Assembly: GCA_039545295.1 (NCBI GenBank)
Contig: BCIK01000015.1
Span: 372,001-436,000 of the forward strand
Source of the DNA: Udeniomyces pyricola
Lineage: Eukaryota; Basidiomycota; Tremellomycetes; Cystofilobasidiales; Mrakiaceae
Length of the DNA stretch: 64,000 bases
Direction of reading: 5' to 3'
A program made the translations under genes and the position numbers. Of this stretch, positions 22,001 to 33,763 are shown in pieces. Numbering within the stretch: the stretch's first letter is position 1; the number at the start of each line of letters is the position of its first letter. The notes beneath the pieces were generated by a model. That model did not search any database and had not been told where the DNA came from. It worked only from the letters and a program-made list of their open reading frames with translations.

Positions 22001-23082
22001 GAACCCGTACAGGTTCGTTTCTTTTCTGGGGAGTTTCTATTTTTTTATTTTTTTCTTGGTTCTCGCGAGTCTATATAGACAGACAGGGTGGGAGATAGAG
22101 GCGTAGCTCTTCTTACTTCTGGGCCGATTGAGGGGTGCCTTGCTCTGAGCTCACTTGAACCCTTCCCCCCCCCCCTCTTTTTTGGTTTATCTCTCCTCCG
22201 GGACCCATCCTTCTCTTTCACTCACACTCACCCACACACACACACACACTCTCTCTCTCTCTTTCCCTGTCTGTGTCCCTACCAGATCTTCTTTCCCCCT
22301 GCCCCTTTGGCCGATAACCCAGCGCCGGACTTTGCGCCTTACCCGAGTTCGGCCGAAGCCTACACGCCTCACCCCATGGTCAGCATCTCGGCTGGGACCC
22401 GACACAACCTCGCGGTTTCGAAAGATGGTAATGTCTATGCGTGGGGTTACGGAAGTGAGTTGTCGTTTTGCCCTCCTCCCCCCCCCCCCCCCCCCTTCCC
22501 TCGCCCCCCCCCCCTTCTTTATATAACCCATTCCCATACACACACACACCCACTCCCTAAATCCGACCTACAACCCAGCTTGTCTTGCACTTTTACATTT
22601 ATATGTTGTTGGGGGTTTTTTTCATAATAAAAATATTCATTGATTGAACTATTGACCGATGCTTAAACCTCTTATTTCTGTTCTCTCCTGTTCTTCTTTC
22701 TTTTCTTCTTTCTTTTCTTCTTCCTCCTCCGCCCTTCTTCAGACCAATGTCAACTCGGCCTTGGACCTGACACGGAAACCGCTCCGGTACCTACGCGCGT
22801 TCGAAGCAAGGTCCGTTCTCTCCTTCTTTCTCCTCTCTCTCTCTCTCTCTTCTCTCTCTTCTCACTCTCTTGTGTGTGTAAGGTTTCTTTTCTTTTCTTA
22901 CCTCAACTCACCGCCTTTTTCGCTTTCCTTGCCCTTTGTCCCTCCTCTTCTCTTTCCCCGTTCCTCGTCTCTCTCTCTCTCTCTCCTCGACATCTCTCCA
23001 GGGTCTGAACGACTACCGAGTCCTCACCGCTTCGGCCGGAGGACTCCATTGCGTCCTCGTCGCCGTGCGCAAGGAAGAATAA
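18939..23082 (+). CDS. RCC1: RCC1, chromatin-bound guanine nucleotide exchange factor for Ran
   Basis: RCC1 (Pim1/Prp20 in yeasts) loads GTP on nuclear Ran and so sets the direction of nuclear transport and spindle assembly. Exons: 18939-18951, 19324-19758, 20338-20448, 20593-20699, 20917-21150, 21332-22012, 22286-22454, 22743-22810 and 23002-23082 (632 residues). The first exon encodes only MPPR plus one base; its join over a 372-nt C-rich intron is the least certain. Exon 2 is a Lys/Ala/Pro-rich basic tail, probably chromatin- or importin-binding, with poly-Ala runs and an acidic QDDDDEE patch. The seven-bladed propeller follows, with blade signatures MFIFGTGDMNALGLG, VWSWGINDNASLGR, TDHVIALTTDGTVYVWGNG, GSYHSFAVDKAGKVYAWGLN, GEHHTLFLLDNGEVWGCGR, TRHNLAVSKDGNVYAWGYG and CQLGLG closing the ring. 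Several introns contain long C homopolymers. Confidence 0.94.
19066..19091 (+). repeat. Poly-C homopolymer in RCC1 intron 1
   Basis: An uninterrupted run of about 25 C lies in the first intron. Other C-runs occur in the same gene's introns at about 19291-19304 and 22478-22513. They are hard to sequence, so their exact length is unreliable. Confidence 0.75.
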
Positions 23083-23263
23083 AAGAATTATAAAAAAAAA
23101 GCATAGAAGAAGAAAAAAAGAAGAAGAAGAAGAAGAAGAAACAGATATCCTTCCCCTCCTCCCAACCCAACCCGGTATACTTTCTCTCTACCTTTTTTTT
23201 TATAGTTTTATTTTAATATCCATAATACCTTTTCCCATCACTATCACTATCACTACGACCATC

Positions 23264-23294
23264 GTCGTTGTCGTCGTCGTCGTCGTCGTCGTCG
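23264..23294 (+). repeat. (GTC)n trinucleotide array
   Basis: About ten GTC/TCG units lie in the RCC1 3' flank, outside any supported coding exon. Confidence 0.7.
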
Positions 23295-23356
23295 GTGCCG
23301 TCAGATCCTGTCGTCACAATCCTCCTTCTTCCTCTGCTTCTGCTTTTGCTTTTGCA

Positions 23357-23402
23357 CCTTCTTCTTCTTCTTCTTCTTCTTCTTCTTCTTCTTCTTCTTC
23401 TC
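23357..23402 (+). repeat. (CTT)n trinucleotide array
   Basis: About fifteen CTT units lie in non-coding sequence after RCC1. The plus- and minus-strand open frames across it are homopolymeric artefacts. Confidence 0.75.
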
Positions 23403-24105
23403 CTCTTTCTTCTTCCTCTTTGGAATGTTCTCTTTTCTTTTCTTTTTTTTCCTCTTTTTCATTTTTAATCATCCTCAAATTTCGAGGGGAATGAATGTCC
23501 CTTTTTCTCTCTCTCTCTCTCTCTCTTTGGGCCCTGTTCTCTCTTCTCTCTCCCTGGCCCCCAAGAAGGGTCGTTCGTGTCTTTGGCGACACTCCATCGG
23601 GGGGGGGGGGGGAAGGGAAAGGGAAAGGGAAAGAGAATGGGATGTTTCACAATTCAAGCGGGACACCATATGGGAAATGTGAGAGATATAACAACAACAA
23701 CAAAAAAATTGATGTATATATCTATATATCGCGGGGGAAGCGGAAAGGAATCACTCAACCTCTCCCCCGAACCAAAAAAAAAAAGAAGAAGAAGAAGAAA
23801 AAAAAAACAGACAAGAAATCTGAGTATTGAAACGCTCGAATCTATCATAGGCCCCTTCCCCNNCCCCCCCCCCCTCAAATCCCCTATACCTCTTTCTCGA
23901 TCCTCCCCCGTCCCCATACCAGTCCCATGCATCACCTCGTGTCAAAACCCTTTCCGTCTCCTCTTTCCTTCTTCCTCGTCCCACCGTCCATCGTCTTTCA
24001 AACCTCCATACGCGCTTCATATTCCCTTCACTCCTCCGAGAGAGAGAGAAAATGGGGGAAAAGGGGATGATTCGACGACAGAGGGACGACGACGACGAAA
24101 GCTTT

Positions 24106-25382
24106 CTACTTGGGCTTGATAAACGTCTTGGGCGGGGGAGGAGGAACTTCTCCAGCTTCGGCTTTGCGTTTCGCCTAAAGAAAAAAAAAAAAAAAAGGTT
24201 GGGCCGAAGAAGTAAAGACAAAGGTGGAAGGGAAGAGGTAGGGCGGAAAAGAAGCAGAGAGGCAGAGGAGAGGAAGAGAGATAAAGTAGACGAGGGTCAA
24301 GAGGTAATAGGTGTTTTTTTTTAAAGGAAAAAAAACGATGCATCATATTGTCAGTTTGATTGTTCATTTGGGCTTTTTAGAGACCATTGGGGAAGGAACC
24401 AGGAAGTAGAAAACGTATATATATATATATAAACGAAGGGAAGGTGGAGAGACGCGAACGACAAAAGAGGGAATGATGGAGACACAACAAAGAAAAGAAA
24501 AAAAAAAGAAGAAGAAAGAAAGATCTCGAGAACGAACCTCGACTTTAGCTTTCAACGCTGCAGCGTCCCTTTAGGTTTCGAGTGTGTCCAAAGCGGGTCA
24601 AAGGGGATGAGATGGGTCACGAAAGGGTTGGGGGGGGGGGGGTTTGCAGAGAGAAAAGGAATGAAAGAAAGAGGAAGGGAGATGTTGAGCGTGTCAGTTT
24701 CGTTATCCTCCTTGTGGCATCATCCGGTCAGGCTTCCTTCCTTTCTATTTTTTTTTTCTTTTGGTTAGACAATGTTGCTCTCGGATAGAAAAAATTCAAG
24801 CAAAGGAAATGGTTCACGATAGAGCGCTGGGACGCAAGAAACCTAAAGAAGAGCGAGCGGGACGACGATTGACTCACGCTTCTCGGCGTTGCTGGGGGTT
24901 TCCCGTCATCTATTCGGCCGCACACGCACACAGACGTGGAGGTGGGGTGGGAAAGTGAAGAAGGAAGGGGTGAGATGATGAAAGGATGAGATGAGTACAT
25001 ACACACTTTGACTCTTTGTTTGATCCGGATGGATGGAATGAATGCATAAGAAAGAAAGAAAGAAAGAGAGACAAAGGACAGAAAGAGAGCCAGCGAGAGA
25101 GACAGAGAGAAAGGGAGAGTCNCCCCCCCCCCCTCTTTCTGGCTTTTGCCCTCTCATAGCTTCTTTCCCTTCTTGGCCCCCTTTGGCTCTTTCCATTATT
25201 CCTTGTCTGCCTCTCTGTCTCTCTTTCTCTCTCTCTTCCTTGTCTAACCAACCCCCCCGCCGCCTAGTCCCCCTTCGTCTATCCACCCTCCCAACATCAC
25301 GACGACGAACCTTAGTTCCCTGAGCCGCCTTGGCCTTTTCGTTCTTCTCCCTCGCCTTGTCCCGCTGGTTACCTCGAGCCAT
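24106..25382 (-). CDS. SERF/4F5-family small basic protein
   Basis: This is a small, highly charged protein of the SERF (small EDRK-rich factor, 4F5) family, members of which modify protein aggregation and bind nucleic acids. Four exons (complement): 25311-25382, 24878-24909, 24538-24568 and 24106-24174. Together they encode 67 residues with matching phases 0, 2, 0. The first exon has the family signature MARGNQRDKAREKNEKAKAA. The next two give GNPQQRREA and DAAALKAKVE, and the last AKRKAEAGEVPPPPPKTFIKPK, which ends in TAG. Each exon is too short to stand out as an open frame, so the gene is easily missed. Introns of about 340-400 nt are long for this window and carry homopolymers plus an N (25122). 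Exon 2 is the least certain join: an alternative acceptor at 24895 would shift the frame into a stop. Confidence 0.82.
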
Positions 25383-25489
25383 CGTTCCTGATTGATTGAT
25401 TTAGATTGACGTCGGGGTTTTTTGGTTGGAGGAGATGGGGTTGGAGAGATCTCGGTGAAGAGTCGGAGTTGGGGTTTCCGGTGAGGGCA

Positions 25490-25530
<41 letters not shown>

Positions 25531-26043
25531 GGGCGGAGGAAGGAGGAGGAAGAAGTCGACGCTTGGACGGGGATGGACGCGACGAAGACTTGAACCCAAC
25601 ACATCCATCCAAAAGGGTGAAAGCGCGCGCGGGTCCATAATCACGTTTTTGTTGTTGTTGTGTTTTTTTTTTTTGTTTTTTTTTTTTAAAAATGAAATTT
25701 CATCCTAGAATGATCCCATTACATGGCAAGTACACGGTACGTATCTCATAGTGTTCATCCAAGCTCATCTGTCGCTCTCAGGTCAAGCGAAAGCTGGAGA
25801 CCAATCAAACCGAAACAGAGAATAACATATCAAGAAAAATAAAAGTGGAAAAGGGGTGGAGAAGGAGAAAAATGCAAGGAAGAAAAGAGGTCGGGAGGGC
25901 TCAATGGAAGCAAGCTCGTTGAAAGAAAGAGGAAAGGGCGTGATGGGGTAAGGTTAACGACGTGGATGGGGTCAGCCGAGGCCTAGGCCAGGAAGGAAAG
26001 GAGGGGCGAGAGTCAAAAAGGAGACAAGGATGATCACGACGCT
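25383..26043. other. Intergenic region between SERF start and SDH1 stop
   Basis: This includes a GA microsatellite (25494-25524) about 115 bases upstream of the SERF ATG and T-rich runs (25660-25687) that suit the SDH1 3' flank. No gene is seen. Confidence 0.55.
25494..25524 (+). repeat. (GA)n microsatellite upstream of the SERF gene
   Basis: About fifteen GA units; on the gene's strand this is a CT tract, a common feature of fungal promoters without TATA boxes. Confidence 0.75.
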
Positions 26044-29000
26044 CTAGTAAGTTCGAGTGAACGGGGGAACCGGCTTGCACTCGGCTTCGTCGAGGGTAGT
26101 CGCGGTGACGTTTCGGTACTTGAGGGTAACCTCGCCGGTCTTGGGGTCCTGGAACGAGAGCGTGTGCCTGCGGAAAAAGACAAAAGGAACAGCAGCAACC
26201 AGTCAATCTCTATTGGCCTTCGGCGCGAAAAAAAAAAGAAATAGAAACAAAAAAAAAACTCGGAAAACAACGCACTTCATCCACTTCTCGTCGTCACGGT
26301 CGGGGTAGTCCTCTCGGGCGTGGGCACCTCTCGACTCCTTTCGAGCGGCAGCAGAGGTGACGGTCTGGACGGCGTTCTGCATGATGTTTCGGAGCTCCAA
26401 AGTCTCGACAAGATCCCTAAAATTAGAGAGAGGAGCCGTAAGCGAACAGGGAGAAGACAGATCGCATCAGTCACCAGAACGGCTCAAAGTAAGGAGAAAT
26501 CGAAACAAGGCCTATAGGCTAGAGGCAAAGAGGGTGGAAAGAGCCAACGCACGAGTTCCAGATCATAGATCGGTCCTTGATTCCAATGTCGTCGTACTTG
26601 TGGTAGATCTTGTTCATCTTGGCAACACCCTCGTCGAGCGAGGACTGCGTTCGGAAGACGGCGGCATCGGTCTGATGGAAGGAGGAATTGGATGAAAGAA
26701 TCAAACCGTTCATGTCAGCTTCCAAAGAATCATGCACCTAGGGGCATCGGAGATCTTGATCTGCAAGCCTCAGCGACCAAAAAGACGCCAAACGTACCTG
26801 CATGGTCTTCTGCATCTCCAACCTGACGGCGGCAGTCGAGAGCGGGCCCGAGGCGTTCCTGACGGCGTCGAGGTTCTCAATCGACTCCCGTCCGAGGTCC
26901 TCGTCGAGAACCTTGTGGGGCTGACCGGGCTTCAAGGTCTCGGCAATGTGGTGGGCGCAAGCTCGGCCAAAGACGACAATGTCAAGGAGCGAGTTGGCTC
27001 CCAATCGGTTGGCTCCATGAACGGAAACGCAAGCGGCCTCTCCGGCGGCGTAAAGTCCGGGAACAATCTTGTCGTTGCCCTCGGCATCCTGGGTGATAAC
27101 CTCTCCGGTGTACTTGGTGGGGATACCTCCCATGCTGTAAAAAGGAAGAAGCAAGCCAAGGGACGCGTAAGGGGCTGGATCCAGCCAGAAACCAGAAGGC
27201 ACGAGAACGCATGCCCCAAGATAACTCACTTGTAGTGGACCGTGGGAAGAACGGGGATGGGCTCCTTGGTGACGTCGACACCCGAGAAGATGGCAGCGGT
27301 CTCCGAGATACCGGGCAACCTCTCGGCGAGGACCGAAGCAGGAAGATGCGAAAGCTGGAGGTAGATGTGGTCCTTCTCAGGTCCGACACCTCGACCCTCT
27401 CGGATCTCGAGGGTCATCGATCGGGAGACAACGTCTCGCGAGGCGAGATCCTTGGCGGTCGGGGCGTATCGCTCCATGAATCGCTCACCCTCCGAGTTGA
27501 GGAGGTATCCTCCCTCTCCTCGCGATCCTGGAACAGCGGAAAAGCGAAGGCAGAGCAAGAAAAGGTAGACAAACATATCCCATCAGCCTTCCAGCTCTGC
27601 TAATGGCAGTCCACAGGCTAAAATACATCGACCGCGCGACCAAGTGCGACAACCAAATAAACCGGACAAACCTTCGGTGATGAGGCAACCGGCACCGTAA
27701 ATTCCAGTGGGGTGGAACTGGACAAACTCGAGATCCTGAAGGGGGAGACCGGCTCGGACGACCATGGCATTTCCGTCACCCGAGCAGGTGTGGGCCGAGG
27801 TGCACGAGAAGTAGGCCCGACCGTAACTAGAGTCAAGCGGTAAGGGAACGGAAACAAGATCGTTCGTCAGCGTGGTGCAGACGGAAGGGAATCTACTTGG
27901 GACAAACAAGACAAGGAAATCAGCCTTACCCTCCAGTAGCAAGGACGGTCTTGTGAGACCTGAATCGGTGGAGGGTTCCGTCCTCCATGTTCAGAGCGAT
28001 GACACCAACACACTCGCCCTCGGGGCTCATGAGAAGGTCGAGAGCAAAGTACTCGATGAAGAAGTTGGTGTTGTGCTTGAGCGACTGGCCGTAGAGGGTG
28101 TGCAACATGGCGTGGCCAGTTCGGTCAGCAGCGGCGGCGCATCGGTAAGCTGGTGAAGAGGAAATGTCATGACAGGATGAATGAGCAGCCAAAAGCCATT
28201 GTCAGCGGGAGGAGTAAACGTAAAGACGCAAGTAGCGCAGCTCAGGTGATGCCTAACGTCATCTTTGACCACCAAGCCATGACAAAAGCTACGCACCCTG
28301 TCCACCCTTGCCGTACTTGAGGGACTGTCCTCCGAAAGCTCGCTGGTAAATCTTGCCCTCGGGAGTCCTCGAGAAAGGAAGACCAAAGTGTTCGAGCTGA
28401 AGGTCCCAGATGAGAGGAGCGTAAAAAAAAAAAGAACAGAATTGGCGTCAGCATGGCAACTCTCAATGTACCGCTCTGCAGGCAATACAGAACCATTCGT
28501 TCCTCAGCTCTCTTCAATTCCGGTTACCTCGCCAGCGCCTATACCATCGTCTCTGGCAAAACAAAAGAGAGATTGACGGCCAGGCTCACCTCAAGAACCG
28601 ACTTGGGAGCCTCCCTACACATGTAGTGGATGGCATCCTGATCTCCGAGCCAATCCGAACCCTTGACGGTGTCGCTGAATCGAGAGAACACATGGTAAAT
28701 CGCGCAAAAAAGACGAAGCAGATTGGCAAAGGCGATAAAGGTGCCAGCACGAGCGACGAGATAAGAGGTAATGATCAGCAAACCAAAATTCCCGAAATGA
28801 TGTCGATCGATCCTTCGACCCAATCCCCTTGCTTCGCGTCTCAGGCGAGCGCGAGCTTAAGGCCAGGACAACCCCCACATGATCCGAAAGGATATATACG
28901 TCAAAAGGTCGACTCACTACATGTGCCATCTCCAGTCATCCTCAGTCATGTTTCCGAGCGCAGCGTTGATACCACCCTGAGCGGCAACGGTGTGGGATCG

Positions 29001-29857
29001 GGTCGGGAAGAGCTTGGTGATGCAGGCCGTGTTGAGACCGGCCTCGGCCAAACCGAACGCGGCTGCAAGAGAGAAGAAGGCCAAACGCAAGCAACGAAGA
29101 CACATCAGATATCCGGTTTGAATACGTGTATGCGCAGAAGAACATAAGGTAGCTTACCTCGAAGACCGGCACCTCCGGCACCGCTAAAAGGCGACGAAGT
29201 AAAGAAGGGGAGAAAGGGGATCGAAAGAGAGGCAACGAGAGCGAGAGGAAGGCATACGACGAGCACGAGATGAGTCGCAGATCGAGACTGGCCAGAGAGA
29301 AGGACGGCTCAAGGGTCCATTCGCCACGGTGCTTACACGACAACGGCATCGTATTCCTGATGGAGTAAGAGGCACAGGAGGAGATCGAATTATAGTCAGC
29401 CACATGGGACCTGGCGAAAGCCGAAGAGACCGGGCAGGAAAGCAAGCTTTGAAGGGAAGAAAGGGGAAAGGGAGAGAAAGGTGGAAAGGTCACAACGTAC
29501 ATGATCGATGATCGGGTACTTGCCAGCAATCGACCACTTGCCCTGGAAGAGTACACAAACGAGCTCGTTAGTAAACCAAAGGATGAAAAAGGAGAGGGAC
29601 CAGGAGGTCGACGCGCTCGATGCGTTGCTAGATCGGCAGGCGGTCGGGATCGACTTTTCTCGCGTCGAGAGGCGTGTGTGGGTGGGAGGATGGTTGGATT
29701 AGGTGGAGTGGAAAGGGAGAGACTTGGGCGCAATGCTGGCTAGACTAACAGTGTCGGCGGCAGTGGCCCGGAGAGGGTTGGGCGAGACGATGATGGATCG
29801 CTTGGAGAGAGCGGAGGGCTTGGGCGATGCCAGCCGGCGAGCAACGGATCGAAGCAT
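26044..29857 (-). CDS. SDH1: Succinate dehydrogenase flavoprotein subunit
   Basis: This is the FAD-carrying catalytic subunit of mitochondrial complex II, oxidising succinate to fumarate. Fourteen exons (complement): 29750-29857, 29501-29542, 29337-29356, 29158-29183, 28918-29062, 28590-28674, 28297-28396, 27930-28149, 27672-27826, 27230-27527, 26798-27134, 26553-26671, 26276-26416 and 26044-26167 (639 residues; all phases match). It has an Arg/Ser/Ala presequence, the FAD dinucleotide motif [19 protein letters not shown], the covalent-FAD His in [11 protein letters not shown], the active-site segments [22 protein letters not shown] and HYNMGGIPT, and the C-terminal [14 protein letters not shown]. 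Exons 3 and 4 are only 20 and 26 nt and carry the start of the FAD motif. Nothing suggests loss of function. Confidence 0.97.
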
Positions 29858-32775
29858 GGTTGTAGGAAAAGGGAGGAAGTGGTTGGGAGACGAATGGACT
29901 GGACGAGCGAAACGCACGAAACACGAGCAGCCCAATTGGCTCTTTCTCGTCTGCAGCTGACAGCTGACAGCGTCTTAGCTGTTAGACGTATGTACGTAGT
30001 CTGCACATTATAAAAAGTACAACTTTCTTGTCTCCTCAGACATGTCATCATCAGCCGCCATGGTCAATGTACATGTACTCTCAGTCGATCCCCTTGCTTT
30101 TTCCCTTTCTCCCCATATTCCGTGCGAGTAACAAGCACGAGCTTTTCTGACCGGCGCCTATCCGCGACGATCTTCACCGATCGATTCGGCGGCCTCCAGA
30201 ATCCAGATCAGCCAGCCAAAGCCAGCCGGCCTTCGGGTCAACTCGGACTTGCGTCCCATATATGCATCATGCACCTGGCACAAGCATCGTCCACCATCGA
30301 TCCCACAGCGTCTTATCAAGCCTCCCTCATGCCTCATAGGTTGAATGAAAAGCCTCGTCCATCTTCATAAGAGCCTGACGTTGTCGCTGAAAAGCTTGAT
30401 CGGACTACTTTGTATCAGAAACCGCCGGCAGCATATATAATTGCAGGGCTTAACAGGCCCGTGGATCAGAGAGCATGGTAAAGGACATGGTGATAGGTTT
30501 GGCTGGGATCACAGTAAGTGAGCGAATCGATGGAAGATATCCATTAGAAAGGGGCAAGAGATGAGAGGAAAATTCAAGGTGAAAAGGGTTGAGGGACTGG
30601 TCCGATCACGAGAAGGTGGACGTGTGAAACGCAAAGCAAAGATCAGATGACGATACATTCGAGGACGTATCGAGGCCAAGACGGTCCTACTGGGTCGCAT
30701 ATAAGTCGGCGGGTTCATGGTGTTGATATGCTAGGTGAAAAGAAGACAAGGCGACAGAACTCAGAACGACGTTCTACATGCCGGTGGGTTCGATGTGGAC
30801 GTTCAAATTTCAACCTCTAGAATGTGATCACTGATGCAGTACGTTGTTCGGCCGTTTCCACCAGAGATGTGATTAGGCCTGGCTAGAAGCTGGTCTCGCT
30901 CACGAGATATCTAGGAGGAAGAAAAGTAGGGGACGACAACCACGTGAAGACTCGGAAGGAAAGCAATATCACTAATAAGGGGTACGCCATGTCGGTTGCG
31001 ATTGCAACGTCTCGAGCGTTCGAGTAACCCGGATAGAGATCACAGAGAGGATATACCAACGGAATAAAGCTGGACGCTGTTAGAAAGTTAGCCAGGATCG
31101 GAACAGGTCTGTGTAAGTGAGAGCAGTCAAGGCAGCATCTAGCTCATGGGCGCGCCTCGAATCACTTGTAAAGGTTAGGACGACCGACTGTATCAGTCGC
31201 GTGACGATGAGAAGTTGCGCAATCGTGCGAGTACACAGACAGATTTTGCCATAGTAGGCATACGAGAAGTATAGGGACGAGCAAGAAAAGGGGGAAAGGA
31301 AGGCCTGGACGAAGTAAATGAACGGCCAAATCGATTATCAAACGTCAGAGATCGCAAAGACCGCGATCCGGGTCCAGGTCCCTATCAGATCAGCGACAGG
31401 GGGGATACAGATACGGAATCGTCATATGAGAAGTCTCTCGCTCCAAGACCGCTGGATGATCAGAAAACGATGGACGATAACCGTTAGTAGTCGAGGAAGG
31501 ATCTATGATGAAACGTGGATGATCGTAATGAAACATGGATCTGCATGGACGACGGCCGAGTCCGAGGTGAGGTAAAACAGGCGCTGGGCCAAAGTCACCC
31601 GCGACCGCGCGGCGTCTTCATCTAGGTACACTCACCACGACGTACAGCAGCATCCCAGGTAACCCTTCCTACTACACAGCTACGGCCCGGCCTGCTCATC
31701 AGGTCATCAGCTCTCACCATCTCAGGTCAATCGCTCCTGCACCCAGGTCCATGGCTGCCGACGCACTAAAGCTTATGACTTGATCGCTGACGGCATCGAT
31801 GCTGACCGTTCAGTCAATCCAGCTCTGATTATGCCCAATGCAGCTCACGCAATCACTTTCCTCGTTGTATCTCGTGGCCATATCATCACCACCACCATCA
31901 TCAGTACTTCACGCTCCGAATGCTCTCTAAGGCTGGTACTCAATGAGCTACAAGAGCGCGAGACCGATGCCGTTGCTGAATCCCTTTGGCCTTTTTGATC
32001 ACAGCCCTGTCGCATTCGCTCTTTTCACACGTCTTTTTGCTCGCCTAGTATTTATAAGTTTATTAAATGCTGACAATGTCGCCCTACTCTACCAGAGATC
32101 ATCTCAATACATGTCGATACCGTATGCTATAAACGGGCCGACCAAACGCAGCGGTTGCGCTCGTGGATATCTCTGATCCATACGTTCTCTACTGACGGCC
32201 TCATCATCTAAAGGGATCCACGCATCGCATAAGACAACGCAGTAGAAGATCAACCAACCTATCAAGCGAATATATCGGGCCCTTGGTTAGACAGCATGGT
32301 TTTTTTCTCTGTCTCTCTATTTGGATCAGATATCGTTTATGCAGGTCTTCGACTTTGGGCTATCGAGAGCGCTTGATGGCGGCTGTTGCGAATCAACAGG
32401 AAAGTCGCTCTGGGGCGATCTCGCTAGACCGAGGTATCTCAGAACGGTACGATATGTAGAACAGACTGGTAGGAGGGAGGAATGTCCGGTGGGTATGATA
32501 TGATACGAGCTGTGCTCGTTCTGCTTGTGAGCCGCGTGTGAAGACACCTTCGACAGCGTATCGGCCGCTGGCTGAACCAAGCAGAGTCGACTCACTCATT
32601 TGGTGACGTACAGATACTCAAAGTTCGACAGTATCTGGCTAACAGAGCATCTTCTCTCTTTCAATGAAACACCCCGAATATATCAGCGACGCTTCGCCTG
32701 GAAGCCGACGCTCATTGGAATAGGCTTCGTTTTTCTCTTTCTGGAGCATAATCCGCTGATCCACTGACATTGACC

Positions 32776-33260
32776 ATGTCTATTCCTTCTGAGACGTGCT
32801 GGGATGGGATGCATCTGGAATGGATTGATCCTTCACCTCGCCCAACGACGTCGAATCCGAGACCGAGACCGACGACAGTTGCCCTACCCCTCCCGGCACT
32901 GTCACTTCAACTCTTGAGCTCGGCCTCGGACTTGACCTCGACTTCGACCTCGATACGCTGGCACCCCTTCCTCTTGCCTGTTTCTCCACTTGAGATGCCG
33001 CCGTCGACTTCGTACCTTCCTTCTCTTCCCCTTCTTCTTTCGCGGCTGATGCGGTTGATCTCGCACGGCTTGAGCCCTCGATCACTGATGTTTCCAATAA
33101 TCACGAGGTTGCCTCATTTATCGATGTCAAATGTGACGAGGTCACTCACGACGTCGCCCCTAGGGATCTCGCTGATGACATCGCTTCCGACTCCATTGTC
33201 TCCGACGCGACGCCCAACTCCGCTCGCTTCTGGTCAGGCTGCTCTTGGCCTCACTAACTA
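32776..33260 (+). pseudogene. Possible decayed coding region (uncertain)
   Basis: One frame begins ATG TCT ATT CCT (32776) and stays open 220 codons but has poor composition. A second frame reads as acidic, Ser/Thr/Pro-rich protein (VESETETDDS, TLELGLGLDLDFDLDTLAP, HDVAPRDLADDIASDSIVS) and would run about 140 codons but for one internal TGA near 32991. No splice pair removes the stop cleanly. This may be a pseudogene, an unannotated multi-exon gene or chance. No family is recognised. Confidence 0.25.
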
Positions 33261-33559
33261 TTTTCACCAGACTTACCTTGTCAGTGCTCAGAGCTCAAAC
33301 TTCAGCTGGAATCCCCTCAGTCTTTTATCAGTAGTTGGGCCTTTTTCTGTTGGCCGACGAGCCCTGATCGGCATGTGCATCATGCGCGATATTATATATG
33401 TTATAATTTGTGCTATATATCTCTTTTGCATCTTTTGACGCTTGCTGGCAGCCTTGGTTCCTCAGGCTATGATCCCGATCCTCAGGCGTGTAATCGTGTC
33501 TTGATGTGACGTTTCGAGAATTGAAGAAGAACGAGGGGACAACTGCAGTGCAATGTACA

Positions 33560-33746
33560 CGGTATGGGACAGACCTCGCGACGTAATCGCCTGAATATGA
33601 TCGGAAGCGAGCGCGATCGGCCAAACGCGTCTTCTTGCTGCAGAAGCCCTTTGAGCTTTGGCGGCCACCTCTCGCATCGACGTCTCTCTCCGTCTTCTAC
33701 AAATCTTCTCGCCCGTCTCGGTCTCTAGCCCCTGCGTCGCTCCCAT
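33560..33746 (-). CDS. Possible small divergent ORF next to XPD
   Basis: On the minus strand an ATG at 33746 opens about 57 basic residues (ETGEKICRRRRETSMREVAAKAQ, then RRRVWPIALASDHIQAIT) before a GT-type donor (GTCTGT) near 33577. The composition resembles real protein, perhaps a small organellar protein, but no second exon can be joined. Its ATG lies only 17 bases from the XPD ATG on the other strand, so it may equally be the 5' leader of XPD read backwards. Confidence 0.22.
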
Positions 33747-33763
33747 AGCTTGCCCTAGACAGC

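Larger units (their letters stand above)
23083..24105. other. Convergent 3' intergenic region RCC1 / SERF, microsatellite-rich
   Basis: This is low-complexity sequence between two gene ends. It contains a GTC array (about 23264-23294), a CTT array (about 23357-23402), CT repeats (23503-23527), a G-run (23599-23612) and a C/N run (23859-23873). No coding gene is supported. Confidence 0.6.
29858..33763. other. 3.9-kb gene-poor interval upstream of SDH1 and XPD
   Basis: This is the largest interval without a clear gene. It lies between two divergent genes, so it holds both promoters. GATC-rich, mid-GC sequence fills 30400-32700 without any long frame or low-complexity block, unlike other gaps. 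Coding-like but broken traces are at 32776-33260, and a possible small divergent ORF is at 33600-33746 (both listed). I saw no tRNA, rRNA or transposon ends. Confidence 0.45.
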
